Assembly (NCBI GenBank): GCA_910588135.1
Contig: CAJUOT010000013.1
Location: 1-59,635, forward strand
DNA: 59,635 nucleotides
Reading direction: 5' to 3'
Source of the DNA: an uncultured Oscillospiraceae bacterium
GTDB taxonomy: Bacteria; Bacillota; Clostridia; Oscillospirales; Oscillospiraceae
Shown here: piece by piece, positions 31,564-39,744 of the stretch
Layout: each line of letters opens with the position of its first letter
How positions within the stretch are numbered: the stretch's first letter is position 1
The notes under the pieces: model-generated
The model's input: only the letters and a program-made list of their open reading frames with translations
The model's database searches: none
What the model was told of the DNA's origin: nothing
Program-made: the position numbers and the translations under genes

Positions 31564-31872
31564 GGATCACACCTCGCTTTTTTTACTAAGGTATGCGGCG
31601 CGAGGGGAAAACTATGTGAAACCCGGCCCCGTTTTTTTCGCACATTTTGTCGAAAAATGTCCAAATAAATCCAGAAGAACCGGGGTTTACCGGCATAAAA
31701 AGGGGAATGGCCGCCGCTTCAACCGCTCGGGCCGCGCCCCTTGTCAAAGCCGCCTGACTTTCCCACGGTGAAAATCCGACCTGGCCGCCATATTAACAGG
31801 GCGGGCGTTGGGACGGCCGCGGGAGCGCTTCCGCCGCCGTCCAGCCGCCCGCCAGTTTTTTTAAGGCGGTGA
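31564..31872. other. Intergenic stretch upstream of spoIVB
   Basis: 309 bases between divergent genes. It holds a 0A-box-like TGTCGAA (31648-31654) and a CATATTA (31789-31795) that resembles the -10 of forespore sigma factors F/G, with a weak TGAAAA upstream. No ORF or RNA gene seen. Confidence 0.35.
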
Positions 31873-32916
31873 ATGGATTTGAATGAAGAGACCAGACCAT
31901 TTACGGGGGCGGCCCTGCGGTTTCTCGGGCTGCTGCTGGCGGCGGTGCTGACCATGTGGCCCACGGCGGCGCGGGCCAGCGCGCCGCCTGCGGTGGTTCC
32001 GGTGGGCAGGGCTGTGGGCATCAAGCTCTTTTCCGACGGCGTGGTGGTGGTGGGCACCTCCGATGTGGCCACCGAGTCGGGCAGCGTGAACCCGGCCAAG
32101 GCCTGCGGGCTGAAGGAGGGGGATATCATCACCCACATCAACGCCACCGAGGTGGACACCATTGAGGAGGTGTCCGCCCTGCTCCAGGAGCTGGAGGGGG
32201 AGACCATGAGCATCCGGGCCATCCGGGACGACAAGCAGGTGCAGCTCACCGCCAAGGCGGCGCTGTGCTCCGCCGACGGCTCCTACAAGCTGGGGGCCTG
32301 GATTCGGGACTCCATGGCAGGCATCGGGACGGTGACCTTCTACTGCCCGGAGACCGGGGCGTTCGGCGCCCTGGGCCACGGCATCAACGACGCGGATACC
32401 GCCCTGCTCATGCCGCTGGACAGCGGCTCCATCCTGCCCGCCACGGTGGCGGGGGTGGAAAAGGGCAAGGCCGGAGACCCCGGCCAGCTCCATGGGGTGT
32501 TTGACACCGACTCAATCCTGGGGCTGCTCAGCGCCAACACCGACGGCGGCGTGTTCGGCACAATGTCCGACGGAAGCTGGGCCCAGGGCGCGCCTGTGGA
32601 GACGGCCCTGCGCGGCGAGGTGGAGGAAGGGGAGGCGGTCATCCTGTGCAACATCTCCGGGGACCGGGTGGACGAATTCGCCATCCGGATTGAGAAGGTG
32701 TTCCCCGAGCGGGCGGACGACTGCCGGGACTATCTCCTGCGCGTGACCGATCCGCGGCTGCTGGAGGCCACCGGCGGCATTGTCCAGGGGATGAGCGGCA
32801 GCCCGATCCTGCAAAACGGGAAAATCGTGGGGGCGGTGACCCATGTGCTGGTGGACGACCCCACCAGCGGCTACGGCATCTATGTGGGACGGATGCTCCA
32901 ACAGTGCGAATACTGA
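31873..32916 (+). CDS. spoIVB: SpoIVB serine peptidase (sporulation)
   Basis: 347 residues. A signal anchor (FLGLLLAAVLTMWPTAARA) is followed by a PDZ domain (GSVNPAKACGLKEGDIITHIN, about 73-93, in sense) and an S55 peptidase domain: His in GALGHGI (about 174) and Ser in GIVQGMSGSPILQNGKIVGAVTH, in sense (about 315). SpoIVB is secreted from the forespore and triggers pro-sigma-K processing. spo0A follows, the usual clostridial and bacillar order. Confidence 0.95.
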   Translation: MDLNEETRPFTGAALRFLGLLLAAVLTMWPTAARASAPPAVVPVGRAVGIKLFSDGVVVVGTSDVATESGSVNPAKACGLKEGDIITHINATEVDTIEEVSALLQELEGETMSIRAIRDDKQVQLTAKAALCSADGSYKLGAWIRDSMAGIGTVTFYCPETGAFGALGHGINDADTALLMPLDSGSILPATVAGVEKGKAGDPGQLHGVFDTDSILGLLSANTDGGVFGTMSDGSWAQGAPVETALRGEVEEGEAVILCNISGDRVDEFAIRIEKVFPERADDCRDYLLRVTDPRLLEATGGIVQGMSGSPILQNGKIVGAVTHVLVDDPTSGYGIYVGRMLQQCEY

Positions 32917-32974
32917 TTGTAATATCCGGTCTTGCGATTCCAAAAAATGGGATGTTGCAGAAATTGGATGGAAA

Positions 32975-33096
32975 TGTCGAAGAAAACATGGAAAAAATGT
33001 GGAAAACTTCCTTGCCATCTGGGGGAATCTGTGGTATTTTAAGAGTAACCAGAAATTGGTAAACCTGGGAATTGAATACCTTGGGTCATAGACCGG
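32975..33096 (+). promoter_or_regulatory. spo0A promoter region
   Basis: A sigma-A-like promoter: TTGCCA (33012-33017), a 17-base spacer and TATTTT (33035-33040). About 15 bases on, AGAAATT (33051-33057) and GAATTGAAT (33070-33078) resemble a sigma-H promoter. A 0A box TGTCGAA lies at 32975-32981. This mirrors the dual promoter of Bacillus spo0A. Unlike the rest of the window it is AT-rich. Confidence 0.6.
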
Positions 33097-33110
33097 AAAG
33101 GAACGGAGAC

Positions 33111-33890
33111 ATGAGCGAGAAGAAAAGGATTGTGCTGGCGGACGCCTCGGAGGAATTCCGCCGGATGCTGGCCGAGCTGGTGGGAGAGGAAGAGGACCTG
33201 ACGGTGTGCGCGCAGACGGGCAGCGGGGAGGAACTGCTGGATCTCATCGCCCTGCACAAGCCGGACGTGGTGGTGATGGATCTGATGCTGTCCGGAATGG
33301 ACGGGCTGGAGGTGCTGGCCGAGCTGGGGGAGGACCGGCCGAAGATGCTGGTGCTGTCCGCCTTCGGCGGGCCGGCGCTGGCGGCGGAGATCTCCCAGAA
33401 GGGCGGGGACTACTGTATGCTCAAGCCCTGCCGGGCCCAGTCGGTGGTGGAGCGGGCCCGGCTGCTGGTCACCGCCCAGAGGGAGGGCCCCCAGGAGGAA
33501 AACCCCACCCGGGAGCTGGAGCGGCAGGTCACCGCCATCATCCATGAGATCGGGGTGCCCGCCCACATCAAGGGCTACCAGTACCTGCGGGAGGCCATCG
33601 GCCTGGCTGTGGCGGACATGGAGATCATCAACGCGGTGACCAAGGTATTGTACCCGGCGGTGGCCAAGAAATTCGGCACCACCGCCAGCCGGGTGGAGCG
33701 GGCTATCCGCCACGCCATTGAGGTGGCCTGGGACCGGGGGGACCTGGAGACGCTGCAAAAGTATTTCGGCTACACCGTATCCAACGCAAAGGGAAAGCCC
33801 ACCAACAGCGAATTTATCGCCATGATCGCCGACCGGATCTCCCTGGAGGGGACGCCGGAGCAGACCAAGCTGCCTGGGCGGGCCATGTGA
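33111..33890 (+). CDS. spo0A: Spo0A sporulation master regulator
   Basis: 259 residues. Receiver domain with phospho-Asp in VVMDLMLSGMDG (Asp57) and Lys in YCMLKPC, then the Spo0A DNA-binding domain: HEIGVPAHIKGYQYLREAI and FGTTASRVERAIRHAIEVAW, in sense. At the acidic pocket it reads LADASEEF, so the second of the usual Asp-Asp pair is Ala. Start ATG at 33111 after AAAGGAACGGAGAC. A strong terminator follows. Confidence 0.95.
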   Translation: MSEKKRIVLADASEEFRRMLAELVGEEEDLTVCAQTGSGEELLDLIALHKPDVVVMDLMLSGMDGLEVLAELGEDRPKMLVLSAFGGPALAAEISQKGGDYCMLKPCRAQSVVERARLLVTAQREGPQEENPTRELERQVTAIIHEIGVPAHIKGYQYLREAIGLAVADMEIINAVTKVLYPAVAKKFGTTASRVERAIRHAIEVAWDRGDLETLQKYFGYTVSNAKGKPTNSEFIAMIADRISLEGTPEQTKLPGRAM

Positions 33891-33897
33891 CCCAAGG

Positions 33898-33937
33898 GAA
33901 AAAGAGGGCGCTGTGCGTTGCACAGCGCCCTCTTTAC
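33898..33937. terminator. Terminator shared by spo0A and ahcY
   Basis: AAAGAGGGCGCTGTGC, loop GTT, GCACAGCGCCCTCTTT: perfect and bidirectional. Confidence 0.92.
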
Positions 33938-33946
33938 GTTCAAAGC

Positions 33947-35191
33947 TTATGCGTTGGAGCTGTTGATGTACGCCTCCTGCTCGGGGGTGAGCCTGTCGAT
34001 GGCCAGCCCCAGGGCGGCCAGCTTGGCCCAGCCGATCTGGTCGTCGATCTCAGCGGGAATGTCGTAGAGCCTGCGGGTCAGCCCGTCCTTATGCTTGACC
34101 AGCCATTCCGCGGCCAGGGCCTGGACGGAGAAGGACATATCCATGATCTCTGCCGGGTGGCCGTTGCCCCCGGCCAGATTCACCAGACGGCCCTCCGCCA
34201 GCACGTTGAGCACCCTGCCGTCGGCCAGCTTATAGCCGGTGATGCCCTCCCGCTGCTCCCACTTGTCCACGGCGTGCTCGTTGAGCCACTTCACGTCCAC
34301 CTCGCAGTCGAAGTGGCCCGCGTTGGAGAGCAGGGCGTTGGGCTTCATCACCGCGAAGTGGGCGGGGGTGATGACATCTTTGCAGCCGGTGACGCTGACG
34401 AACACGTCCCCCAGGGGGGCGGCCTCCGCCATGGTCATCACCCGGAAGCCGTTCATGGTGGCGTCCAGGGCCTTGAAGGGGTCGATTTCGGTGACGATGA
34501 CGTTGGCCCCCATGCCCGCGGCCCGCAGGGCCACCCCGGAGCCGCACCAGCCATATCCGGCCACCACCACCGTCTTTCCGGCGACCACCAGATTGGTCAT
34601 GTGCATGATGGCGTCCCACACCGACTGGCCGGTGCCGTACTTGTTGTCGTAATAGTGCTTGGCCTTGGCGTCGTTCACCGCCATCATGGGGCAGGGCAGG
34701 GTGCCCTCCCGCTCCCGGGCCCGCAGGCGCAGGATACCGGTGGTGGTCTCCTCGCAGCCGCCGATGAGGCAGTCGGCGTACCCGGCACACTTGCCGGCCA
34801 GCAGGTTGACCAGATCGCCGCCGTCGTCGATGACGATGTGGGGATGGCACTTCAGCGTTTCAATCAAATGGGCCTCGTACTCCTCGGGGGTGGAGCCGTG
34901 CCACGCGAACACGTTGACGCCCCGCTCCGCCACGGCGGCGGCTACGTCGTCCTGGGTGGACAGGGGGTTGGAGCCGGTGAGGCACACCTCCGCCCCGCCC
35001 GCTTTCATCACCAGGGCCAGGTTGGCGGTCTTGGCCTCCAGGTGGACGGAGACGGCGACGCGCATACCTTTAAAGGGCTGCTCCCTGACGAAGCGGGCCT
35101 CGATCTGGGACAGGGCGGGCATAAAGCTGCGCACCCAGTCGATTTTCCGGTGGCCGGAGGGGGCCAGGGAGGGGTCGCGGATGATGCTCAT
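33947..35191 (-). CDS. ahcY: Adenosylhomocysteinase
   Basis: 414 residues. Splits S-adenosylhomocysteine to adenosine and homocysteine, NAD-dependent, removing the methyltransferase by-product. FMPALSQIEARF, MRVAVSVHLEAKTANLA, EETTTGILRLR, MAVNDAKAKHYYDNKYGTGQS, in sense, and the NAD fold VVVAGYGWCGSGVA are all present. The start follows AAAGGAAGAAATATTT. A GC-rich 11-bp hairpin fills the 5' leader. Confidence 0.95.
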   Translation of the reverse strand: MSIIRDPSLAPSGHRKIDWVRSFMPALSQIEARFVREQPFKGMRVAVSVHLEAKTANLALVMKAGGAEVCLTGSNPLSTQDDVAAAVAERGVNVFAWHGSTPEEYEAHLIETLKCHPHIVIDDGGDLVNLLAGKCAGYADCLIGGCEETTTGILRLRAREREGTLPCPMMAVNDAKAKHYYDNKYGTGQSVWDAIMHMTNLVVAGKTVVVAGYGWCGSGVALRAAGMGANVIVTEIDPFKALDATMNGFRVMTMAEAAPLGDVFVSVTGCKDVITPAHFAVMKPNALLSNAGHFDCEVDVKWLNEHAVDKWEQREGITGYKLADGRVLNVLAEGRLVNLAGGNGHPAEIMDMSFSVQALAAEWLVKHKDGLTRRLYDIPAEIDDQIGWAKLAALGLAIDRLTPEQEAYINSSNA

Positions 35192-35213
35192 AAATATTTC
35201 TTCCTTTCCTGCT

Positions 35214-35238
35214 GTGCCCGCCCCGATGGGGCGGGCAC
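35214..35238 (-). promoter_or_regulatory. Perfect hairpin in ahcY 5' leader
   Basis: GTGCCCGCCCC, loop ATC, GGGGCGGGCAC on the minus strand, about 11 bases before the AGGAAAGGAAG ribosome site. No T run, so not a terminator. Not a recognisable SAH riboswitch. Confidence 0.55.
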
Positions 35239-35259
35239 GGTAAAAATTTCGGTGAGGCC

Positions 35260-35288
35260 AGTATAGCACAGAGTAGGGGCGTTTTCAA
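35260..35288 (-). promoter_or_regulatory. ahcY promoter
   Basis: Minus-strand TTGAAA (35283-35288), a 17-base spacer and TATACT (35260-35265) with TGC extended -10. Confidence 0.82.
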
Positions 35289-35331
35289 GCGGGCGGTTCC
35301 TGTCCCCGGATGGCGGCCGGCACGCCGGCCT

Positions 35332-35670
35332 TTATGAGCTGAAATGCTCCCGCTCTTTGCGCAGCATCAGCCACGACACCCCGTAGCTGATGCCAACGAT
35401 GACCATAAGGAGGCAGGGGATGGGGTCAAAGCCGCGGTACAAATATGCGGCAAACAGAAAAATGCCAAGCACTCCCATGATTGCGGATAAGAGACAGAGG
35501 ACTTCAAACAGAATGAGCGCCCATTTTTTGCGCTTACTGATAAAAAACCACAAGACGAGGGTCAATACAAGGGGCGCGCCAAACGCGCCCCTTGTGACCA
35601 AAATAATTTTGTCGATCAGCAGCACCAGGATGTTGAACGCCGCAATGATACAAATCCTGCGATTTTTCAT
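35332..35670 (-). CDS. Small integral membrane protein, unknown function
   Basis: 112 residues with about four hydrophobic segments (IIAAFNILVLLIDKIILVT, LVLTLVLWFFI, ILFEVLCLLSAIMGVLGIFLF, and ILVGISYGVSWL-like end). Not assigned to a known family. It starts five bases after the pncB stop, and the stop region (TGAGGAAC) doubles as its ribosome site, so translation is likely coupled. Lower GC than its neighbours. Confidence 0.7.
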   Translation of the reverse strand: MKNRRICIIAAFNILVLLIDKIILVTRGAFGAPLVLTLVLWFFISKRKKWALILFEVLCLLSAIMGVLGIFLFAAYLYRGFDPIPCLLMVIVGISYGVSWLMLRKEREHFSS

Positions 35671-35675
35671 GTTCC

Positions 35676-37106
35676 TCAGTGCTTCTCCGCCAACAGCTTT
35701 GCCCGCACGTCCCACAGCTTCTGGGACAGGTCCACGTAGTAGTTGTGGGGGTACTCGAAGCGCTTCACCTCGTCCCACAGGCTGTCCACCTCCCGCTGGC
35801 AGTGGGCGCGGGACTGCTGGATGGTGGGAATCTGGTACACCAGCTCGCCGCCTTGGAAGATGGGCGCCAGCAAGGGCCGGGCGGTGAAGTCGGACACGGT
35901 TTTGCGCTTCCAGGTGGCCTCCGGGTCGAACAGCTCCAGGGGCTGGGTGAAGTCGGGCTCCTCGTCGTGGACGCAGATGTAGTCGGCAATGGCCTTGCCG
36001 GTGGCGTTGGAGAACAGGCGGTACACCTTTTTGAAGTGGGGCAGGGTGACCTTTCCGGCGTTCTCGCTGATCTTGATTTTGGGGGTCACGGAGCCGTCGT
36101 CCTCCTCGATGGCGGCCAGCTTGTACACGCCGCCGAACACCGGCTCGCTCTTGGAGGTGATCAGCCGCTCGCCCACGCCGAAAGCGTCGATGCGGGCCCC
36201 CTGGGTGATGAGGTCCCGGATGATGTACTCGTCCAGGGAGTTGGAGGCGATGATCTTGATGCCGGGCAGGCCCGCCTCGTCCAGCATGGTCCGGGCCTTT
36301 TTGGACAGGTAGGTCAAATCGCCGGAGTCGATGCGGATGCCGCCGCTGGTGATGCCCAGCTCCTGGAACACCCGGATGGCGTTGGGCACGCCGGAGTGGA
36401 GGACGCTGTAGGTGTCCACCAGCAGGGTGGCCGCGTCGGGGTAGACCTGGCAGTAGGTTTTGAAGGCGGTGTACTCGTCGGGGAACATCTGCACCCAGGA
36501 GTGGGCCATGGTGCCGGTGGCGGGGGTGGAGAACAGCTCGTCCGCCATGGCGCAGGCGGTGCCCCCCGCCCCGGCGATGTAGCTGGCCCGGGCGCCCAGC
36601 AGCGCGCCGTCGGAGCCCTGGGCCCGGCGGGAGCCGAACTCGGACACCGGCCGTCCCTCCGCCGCCCGCACGATGCGGCTGGACTTGGTGGCGATGAGGG
36701 ACTGGTGGTTCAGGGCCAGGAGCAGGTAGGTCTCGATGAACTGCGCCTCGATGGCGGGGGCGCGGACGGTGAGGATGGGCTCCCGGGGGAAGATGGGGGT
36801 GCCCTCGGGTACGGCCCAGATGTCGCCGGTGAAGCGGAAGTTTCGCAGATAGTCCAGGAATTCCGGGGCGAAGCAGCCCTTTCCCCGCAGGTATTCGATG
36901 TCCTCTTCATCAAAGCGGAGGCCCTGGATGTACTGGATGACCTGCTCCAGACCGGCGGCGATGGCGAAGCCGCCCCCGTCCGGGACGCTGCGGAAGAACA
37001 CGTCGAAGTAGCACATACGGTCCTTCATGCCGGTGAGGAAATAGCCGTTGCCCATGGTGAGCTCGTAGAAGTCGAAGAGCATGGTGTAATTGACGTCGTG
37101 CCTCAT
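35676..37106 (-). CDS. pncB: Nicotinate phosphoribosyltransferase
   Basis: 476 residues. Makes nicotinate mononucleotide from nicotinate and PRPP (NAD salvage). NYTMLFDFYELTMGNGYF opens the protein; EFGSRRAQGSDGALLGARA (about 155-173), GTMAHSWVQMFPDEYTAF, IRIDSGDLTYLSKKAR and FGVGERLITSKSEPVFGGVYKL, in sense, are family blocks. A palindrome in its promoter suggests repression by a niacin-responsive regulator. Confidence 0.94.
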   Translation of the reverse strand: MRHDVNYTMLFDFYELTMGNGYFLTGMKDRMCYFDVFFRSVPDGGGFAIAAGLEQVIQYIQGLRFDEEDIEYLRGKGCFAPEFLDYLRNFRFTGDIWAVPEGTPIFPREPILTVRAPAIEAQFIETYLLLALNHQSLIATKSSRIVRAAEGRPVSEFGSRRAQGSDGALLGARASYIAGAGGTACAMADELFSTPATGTMAHSWVQMFPDEYTAFKTYCQVYPDAATLLVDTYSVLHSGVPNAIRVFQELGITSGGIRIDSGDLTYLSKKARTMLDEAGLPGIKIIASNSLDEYIIRDLITQGARIDAFGVGERLITSKSEPVFGGVYKLAAIEEDDGSVTPKIKISENAGKVTLPHFKKVYRLFSNATGKAIADYICVHDEEPDFTQPLELFDPEATWKRKTVSDFTARPLLAPIFQGGELVYQIPTIQQSRAHCQREVDSLWDEVKRFEYPHNYYVDLSQKLWDVRAKLLAEKH

Positions 37107-37139
37107 TTGGAGAATCCCTCCCTGTCATTGTTGCCCCCC

Positions 37140-37168
37140 ATTATAAGCTGTCTTGACAGCAATTGCAA
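37140..37168 (-). promoter_or_regulatory. pncB promoter with palindromic operator
   Basis: Minus-strand TTGCAA (37163-37168), a 17-base spacer and TATAAT (37140-37145). The spacer holds GCTGTC-TT-GACAGC (37147-37160), a 6-2-6 palindrome placed to block polymerase. The TGTCTTGACA core resembles what I recall of NiaR sites; not confirmed. Confidence 0.75.
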
Positions 37169-37171
37169 CTG

Positions 37172-37205
37172 AAAAATCAGGCGGCCCCGCGCAGGGGCCG
37201 CCTGA
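37172..37205 (-). terminator. Terminator of rubrerythrin gene
   Basis: CAGGCGGCCCC and GGGGCCGCCTG around GCGCA; the minus strand then reads ATTTTTC. Confidence 0.88.
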
Positions 37206-37210
37206 CATTT

Positions 37211-37840
37211 TTAGCCGCGGGTAAACGGCGCCATGTCCAGGCGAATATAATATCCCCGGTTATGGCGGCACACCGGGCACGCCTCGGGGGCCAGGGACGC
37301 CTTGATGATCTCCCCGCAGTTGAGGCACATCCACAGGGTCTCCCCGTCGCTGTTGAACAGCTTGTCCTGCTCCAGCAGGCCGGCAAACAGGCCGAAGCGG
37401 TCGCCATGGGTCTTTTCAATCTTGGCAATCAGCTCAAACTGCCCGCCGATCAGGTCGAAACCCTCCTGATGGGCGGTGGCGGCGAACTGGGCGTAGTCGT
37501 GCTCGAACTCCTGGTATTCGTTGTGCCGGGCGGCGTTGAGCAGATCCAGGGTTTTGTCGGACAGGTCGATGGGGTAGTTGCCGTCGATGGCGATGTTCTG
37601 CCCGGCGGAGGGCAGCAGCAGGTCATAAAACACCTTGGCGTGGGCCCGCTCCTGGTCGGCGGTGAACTCAAACACCCGGGCCACCGCCTCCAGCTGCTCC
37701 TTCCGGGCGGCGGAGGCGGCGAAGGTGTAGCGGTTGCGGGCCTGGCTCTCCCCGGCGAAGGCGCGCATCAGGTTTTCCCGGGTCTGGCTCTTCATGAAGT
37801 CCACGTTGCCCTTGTGGTAATTCTGGTAGACGTTTGGCAT
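37211..37840 (-). CDS. Rubrerythrin
   Basis: 209 residues, classic order. N-terminal diiron four-helix domain (MRAFAGESQARNRYTFAA, FEFTADQERAHAKVFYDLL, NEYQEFEHDYAQFA, GLFAGLLEQ) then a C-terminal rubredoxin-like domain with CLNCGEII and CPVC. Reduces hydrogen peroxide. GGAGGGATTACC precedes the ATG. It is a different subtype from the reverse rubrerythrin at 28 kb and is divergent from dpaAB. Confidence 0.93.
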   Translation of the reverse strand: MPNVYQNYHKGNVDFMKSQTRENLMRAFAGESQARNRYTFAASAARKEQLEAVARVFEFTADQERAHAKVFYDLLLPSAGQNIAIDGNYPIDLSDKTLDLLNAARHNEYQEFEHDYAQFAATAHQEGFDLIGGQFELIAKIEKTHGDRFGLFAGLLEQDKLFNSDGETLWMCLNCGEIIKASLAPEACPVCRHNRGYYIRLDMAPFTRG

Positions 37841-37921
37841 GGTAATCCCTCCAAATGTAGTTTGGTAGAGGTAGTATGCCCGAACTGGCGAAAAATTTTC
37901 ACGGTTCATTTTGCGGCAGTC

Positions 37922-37949
37922 ACTCCGGCGCGAAGGCGGGAATACACTG
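37922..37949 (+). promoter_or_regulatory. Candidate sigma-K promoter of dpaAB
   Basis: AC (37922-37923), about 17 bases, then GAATACACT (37940-37948), close to the sigma-K -10 CATANNNT. spoVF is sigma-K controlled in Bacillus. Confidence 0.4.
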
Positions 37950-37990
37950 GGATGATCGAAAACAGGGCCGGAGGGCCGAGGAGGTTTCTT

Positions 37991-38854
37991 ATGCTGCGGG
38001 CAAAAAACATCTGGGTGGCGGGGGGCGACCCCCGGCAGGCGGCGCTGGCCGCCCTGCTGGCCGACGACGGCCACAGCGTACATACTTACGCCCTGGAGCT
38101 GGGCGAGGGGATGCGGTGCGAGCCGTCCATGGACGGGGCGGACCGGGCGGACTGCGTGGTGCTGCCCCTCCCGGCGGCGGGGCCGGACGGGAGGCTGAAC
38201 GCCCCCCTGGCGGCGGCGGGGCACAGCCTGGAGGAGGTGCTGGACGCCCTGCGCCCCGGCCAGCTGGTGTGCGCCGGAATGGCGGGGGCTGGGCTGAGGG
38301 AGCTGGCGGCGGCGCGGGGACTGGCCCTCCGGGACTACTTCGCCCGGGAGGAGCTGGCGGTGCTCAACGCGGTGCCCACTGCCGAGGGCGCCCTCCAGAT
38401 CGCCATGGAAGAGCTGCCCATCACCCTCCACGACGCCCGGGTGCTGGTGGTGGGGTTTGGCCGGCTGGGCCGGGCGCTGGCCCCCCGGCTGCGCTCCCTG
38501 GGGGCCCGGGTCTGGGTGTCCGCCCGGCGGTACGAGCAGCGCGCCGCCGCCGAGTGCATGGGCCTGGGCAGCGAGGGGATGGACCGCCTCTCCGACTGGC
38601 TGTGCAGCTACGATCTGGTGTTCAACACGGTGCCCGCCCCGGTGCTGGGGGTGGAGGAGCTGGCCGCCCTGAAGGAGGGGGCGCTGGTGATCGACCTGGC
38701 CTCCCGCCCCGGCGGGGTGGATATGGAGGCCGCCGCCGCCCTGGGTGTACGGGTGGTGTGGGCCTTGTCCCTGCCGGGGAAGGTGGCCCCCGTCACCTCC
38801 GGGCGGTATGTCAAGGACACTGTTTATCATATTATGGAGGAATTAGACCTGTGA
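37991..38854 (+). CDS. dpaA: Dipicolinate synthase subunit A
   Basis: 287 residues. With DpaB it oxidises dihydrodipicolinate to dipicolinate, the calcium chelator of the spore core. An N-terminal domain (NIWVAGGDPRQAALAALLADDGH) precedes a nucleotide fold VLVVGFGRLGRALAPRLRSLGA (about 153-174), and FNTVPAPVLG and LIDLASRPGGVD follow. The ATG is preceded by GAGGAGG. Overlaps dpaB by four bases. Confidence 0.93.
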   Translation: MLRAKNIWVAGGDPRQAALAALLADDGHSVHTYALELGEGMRCEPSMDGADRADCVVLPLPAAGPDGRLNAPLAAAGHSLEEVLDALRPGQLVCAGMAGAGLRELAAARGLALRDYFAREELAVLNAVPTAEGALQIAMEELPITLHDARVLVVGFGRLGRALAPRLRSLGARVWVSARRYEQRAAAECMGLGSEGMDRLSDWLCSYDLVFNTVPAPVLGVEELAALKEGALVIDLASRPGGVDMEAAAALGVRVVWALSLPGKVAPVTSGRYVKDTVYHIMEELDL

Positions 38855-39432
38855 ATTGGAACGAACTGCGCGTGGGATTCGCCTTCTGCGGGTCCTTCTG
38901 CACCATGTCCAGGGCGCTGGACGCCCTGGAACAGACCGCCGCCCGGTTTGGGCCGGTGACCCCCATCGTGTCCGAGACGGTGGCGGCCACCGACACCCGC
39001 TTCGGCGCGGCCCACGACTTCATGCGGGAGATGGAGCGCATCTGCGGCAGGCGGGTGATCTCCACCGTGGCCGGCGCGGAGCCCATCGGCCCCAAGGGGC
39101 TGCTGGACGTGCTGGTGATCTGTCCCTGCACGGGCAATACCCTGGCCAAGCTGGCCCACGGGGTGACCGACACCTCGGTGACCATGGCCGCCAAGGCCCA
39201 CCTGCGCAACGGCAGGCCCCTGGTGCTGGCCCTGGCCACCAACGACGGCCTGGCGGGCAGCGCCCCCAACCTGGGGACGATGCTGGGCCGGAAAAACGTG
39301 TACTTCGTCCCCTTCGGCCAGGACGACTGCCTGGGCAAGCCCGCTTCCCTGGTGGCGGACTTCGCCCTGGTGCCCGACACCGCCGAGGCCGCCTGCCGGG
39401 GAGAGCAGCTCCAGCCATTGCTGCGAGGATAG
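38851..39432 (+). CDS. dpaB: Dipicolinate synthase subunit B (flavoprotein)
   Basis: 193 residues, a Dfp-type flavoprotein fold. LRVGFAFCGSFCTM opens the protein; ISTVAGAEPIGPKGLLDVLVICPCTGNTLAKLAHG, in sense, and MAAKAHLRNGRPLVLALATNDGL are subunit B blocks. Start GTG overlaps the dpaA stop (GTGA). The pair fixes a sporulation role. Confidence 0.93.
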   Translation: MNWNELRVGFAFCGSFCTMSRALDALEQTAARFGPVTPIVSETVAATDTRFGAAHDFMREMERICGRRVISTVAGAEPIGPKGLLDVLVICPCTGNTLAKLAHGVTDTSVTMAAKAHLRNGRPLVLALATNDGLAGSAPNLGTMLGRKNVYFVPFGQDDCLGKPASLVADFALVPDTAEAACRGEQLQPLLRG

Positions 39433-39459
39433 GCGCACAGGGGCGGATGATTTTTCCCC

Positions 39460-39488
39460 TTGCAATCGGGCTGAAAAAGGCATATAAT
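39460..39488 (+). promoter_or_regulatory. corA promoter
   Basis: TTGCAA (39460-39465), a 17-base spacer and TATAAT (39483-39488). It leaves a leader of about 245 bases before corA. Confidence 0.78.
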
Positions 39489-39534
39489 AAATAAAACCGC
39501 GAAATGCGGCAATTGAACACACAAAGGGAGTGAG

Positions 39535-39744
39535 ATGCGTCGTGTCAGGCGATCCGTTCAGTCGAAGTTGGACAGTACAAACACGGCGCACCCGCTGAGC
39601 CAGCATCCGCTGCCTCCCCGTGCGCCCGCTGCCCGTTGGCCCAAAGCCGATGGGAAAATTTACAAGCGGAGCGGCGGGGGATTTTTCTGCCCATTTTCGG
39701 GCGGTTCCGCGCCGGTTCGGGAAAGGTGCGTGAAGCTATGCTGA
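39535..39744 (+). CDS. Candidate proline-rich leader ORF upstream of corA
   Basis: 69 codons. ATG follows AAAGGGAGTGAG. The centre is Pro-rich (HPLSQHPLPPRAPAARWP, about residues 19-36) and the end is REKCVKLC-like (RERCVKLC). Its stop overlaps the corA start by seven bases. Leader peptides of this kind, some proline-rich, control Mg transporter genes (mgtA, corA) in enterobacteria. Here the role is inference; it may be a chance ORF in GC-rich DNA. Confidence 0.35.
   Translation: MRRVRRSVQSKLDSTNTAHPLSQHPLPPRAPAARWPKADGKIYKRSGGGFFCPFSGGSAPVRERCVKLC

Noticed and set aside
39489..39737. M-box (Mg riboswitch) before corA
   Set aside because: CTGCCC and CCAAAG-GATGGG are faintly similar, but the conserved GTTAGGTGAGGCTCC start and the rest of the fold are missing.
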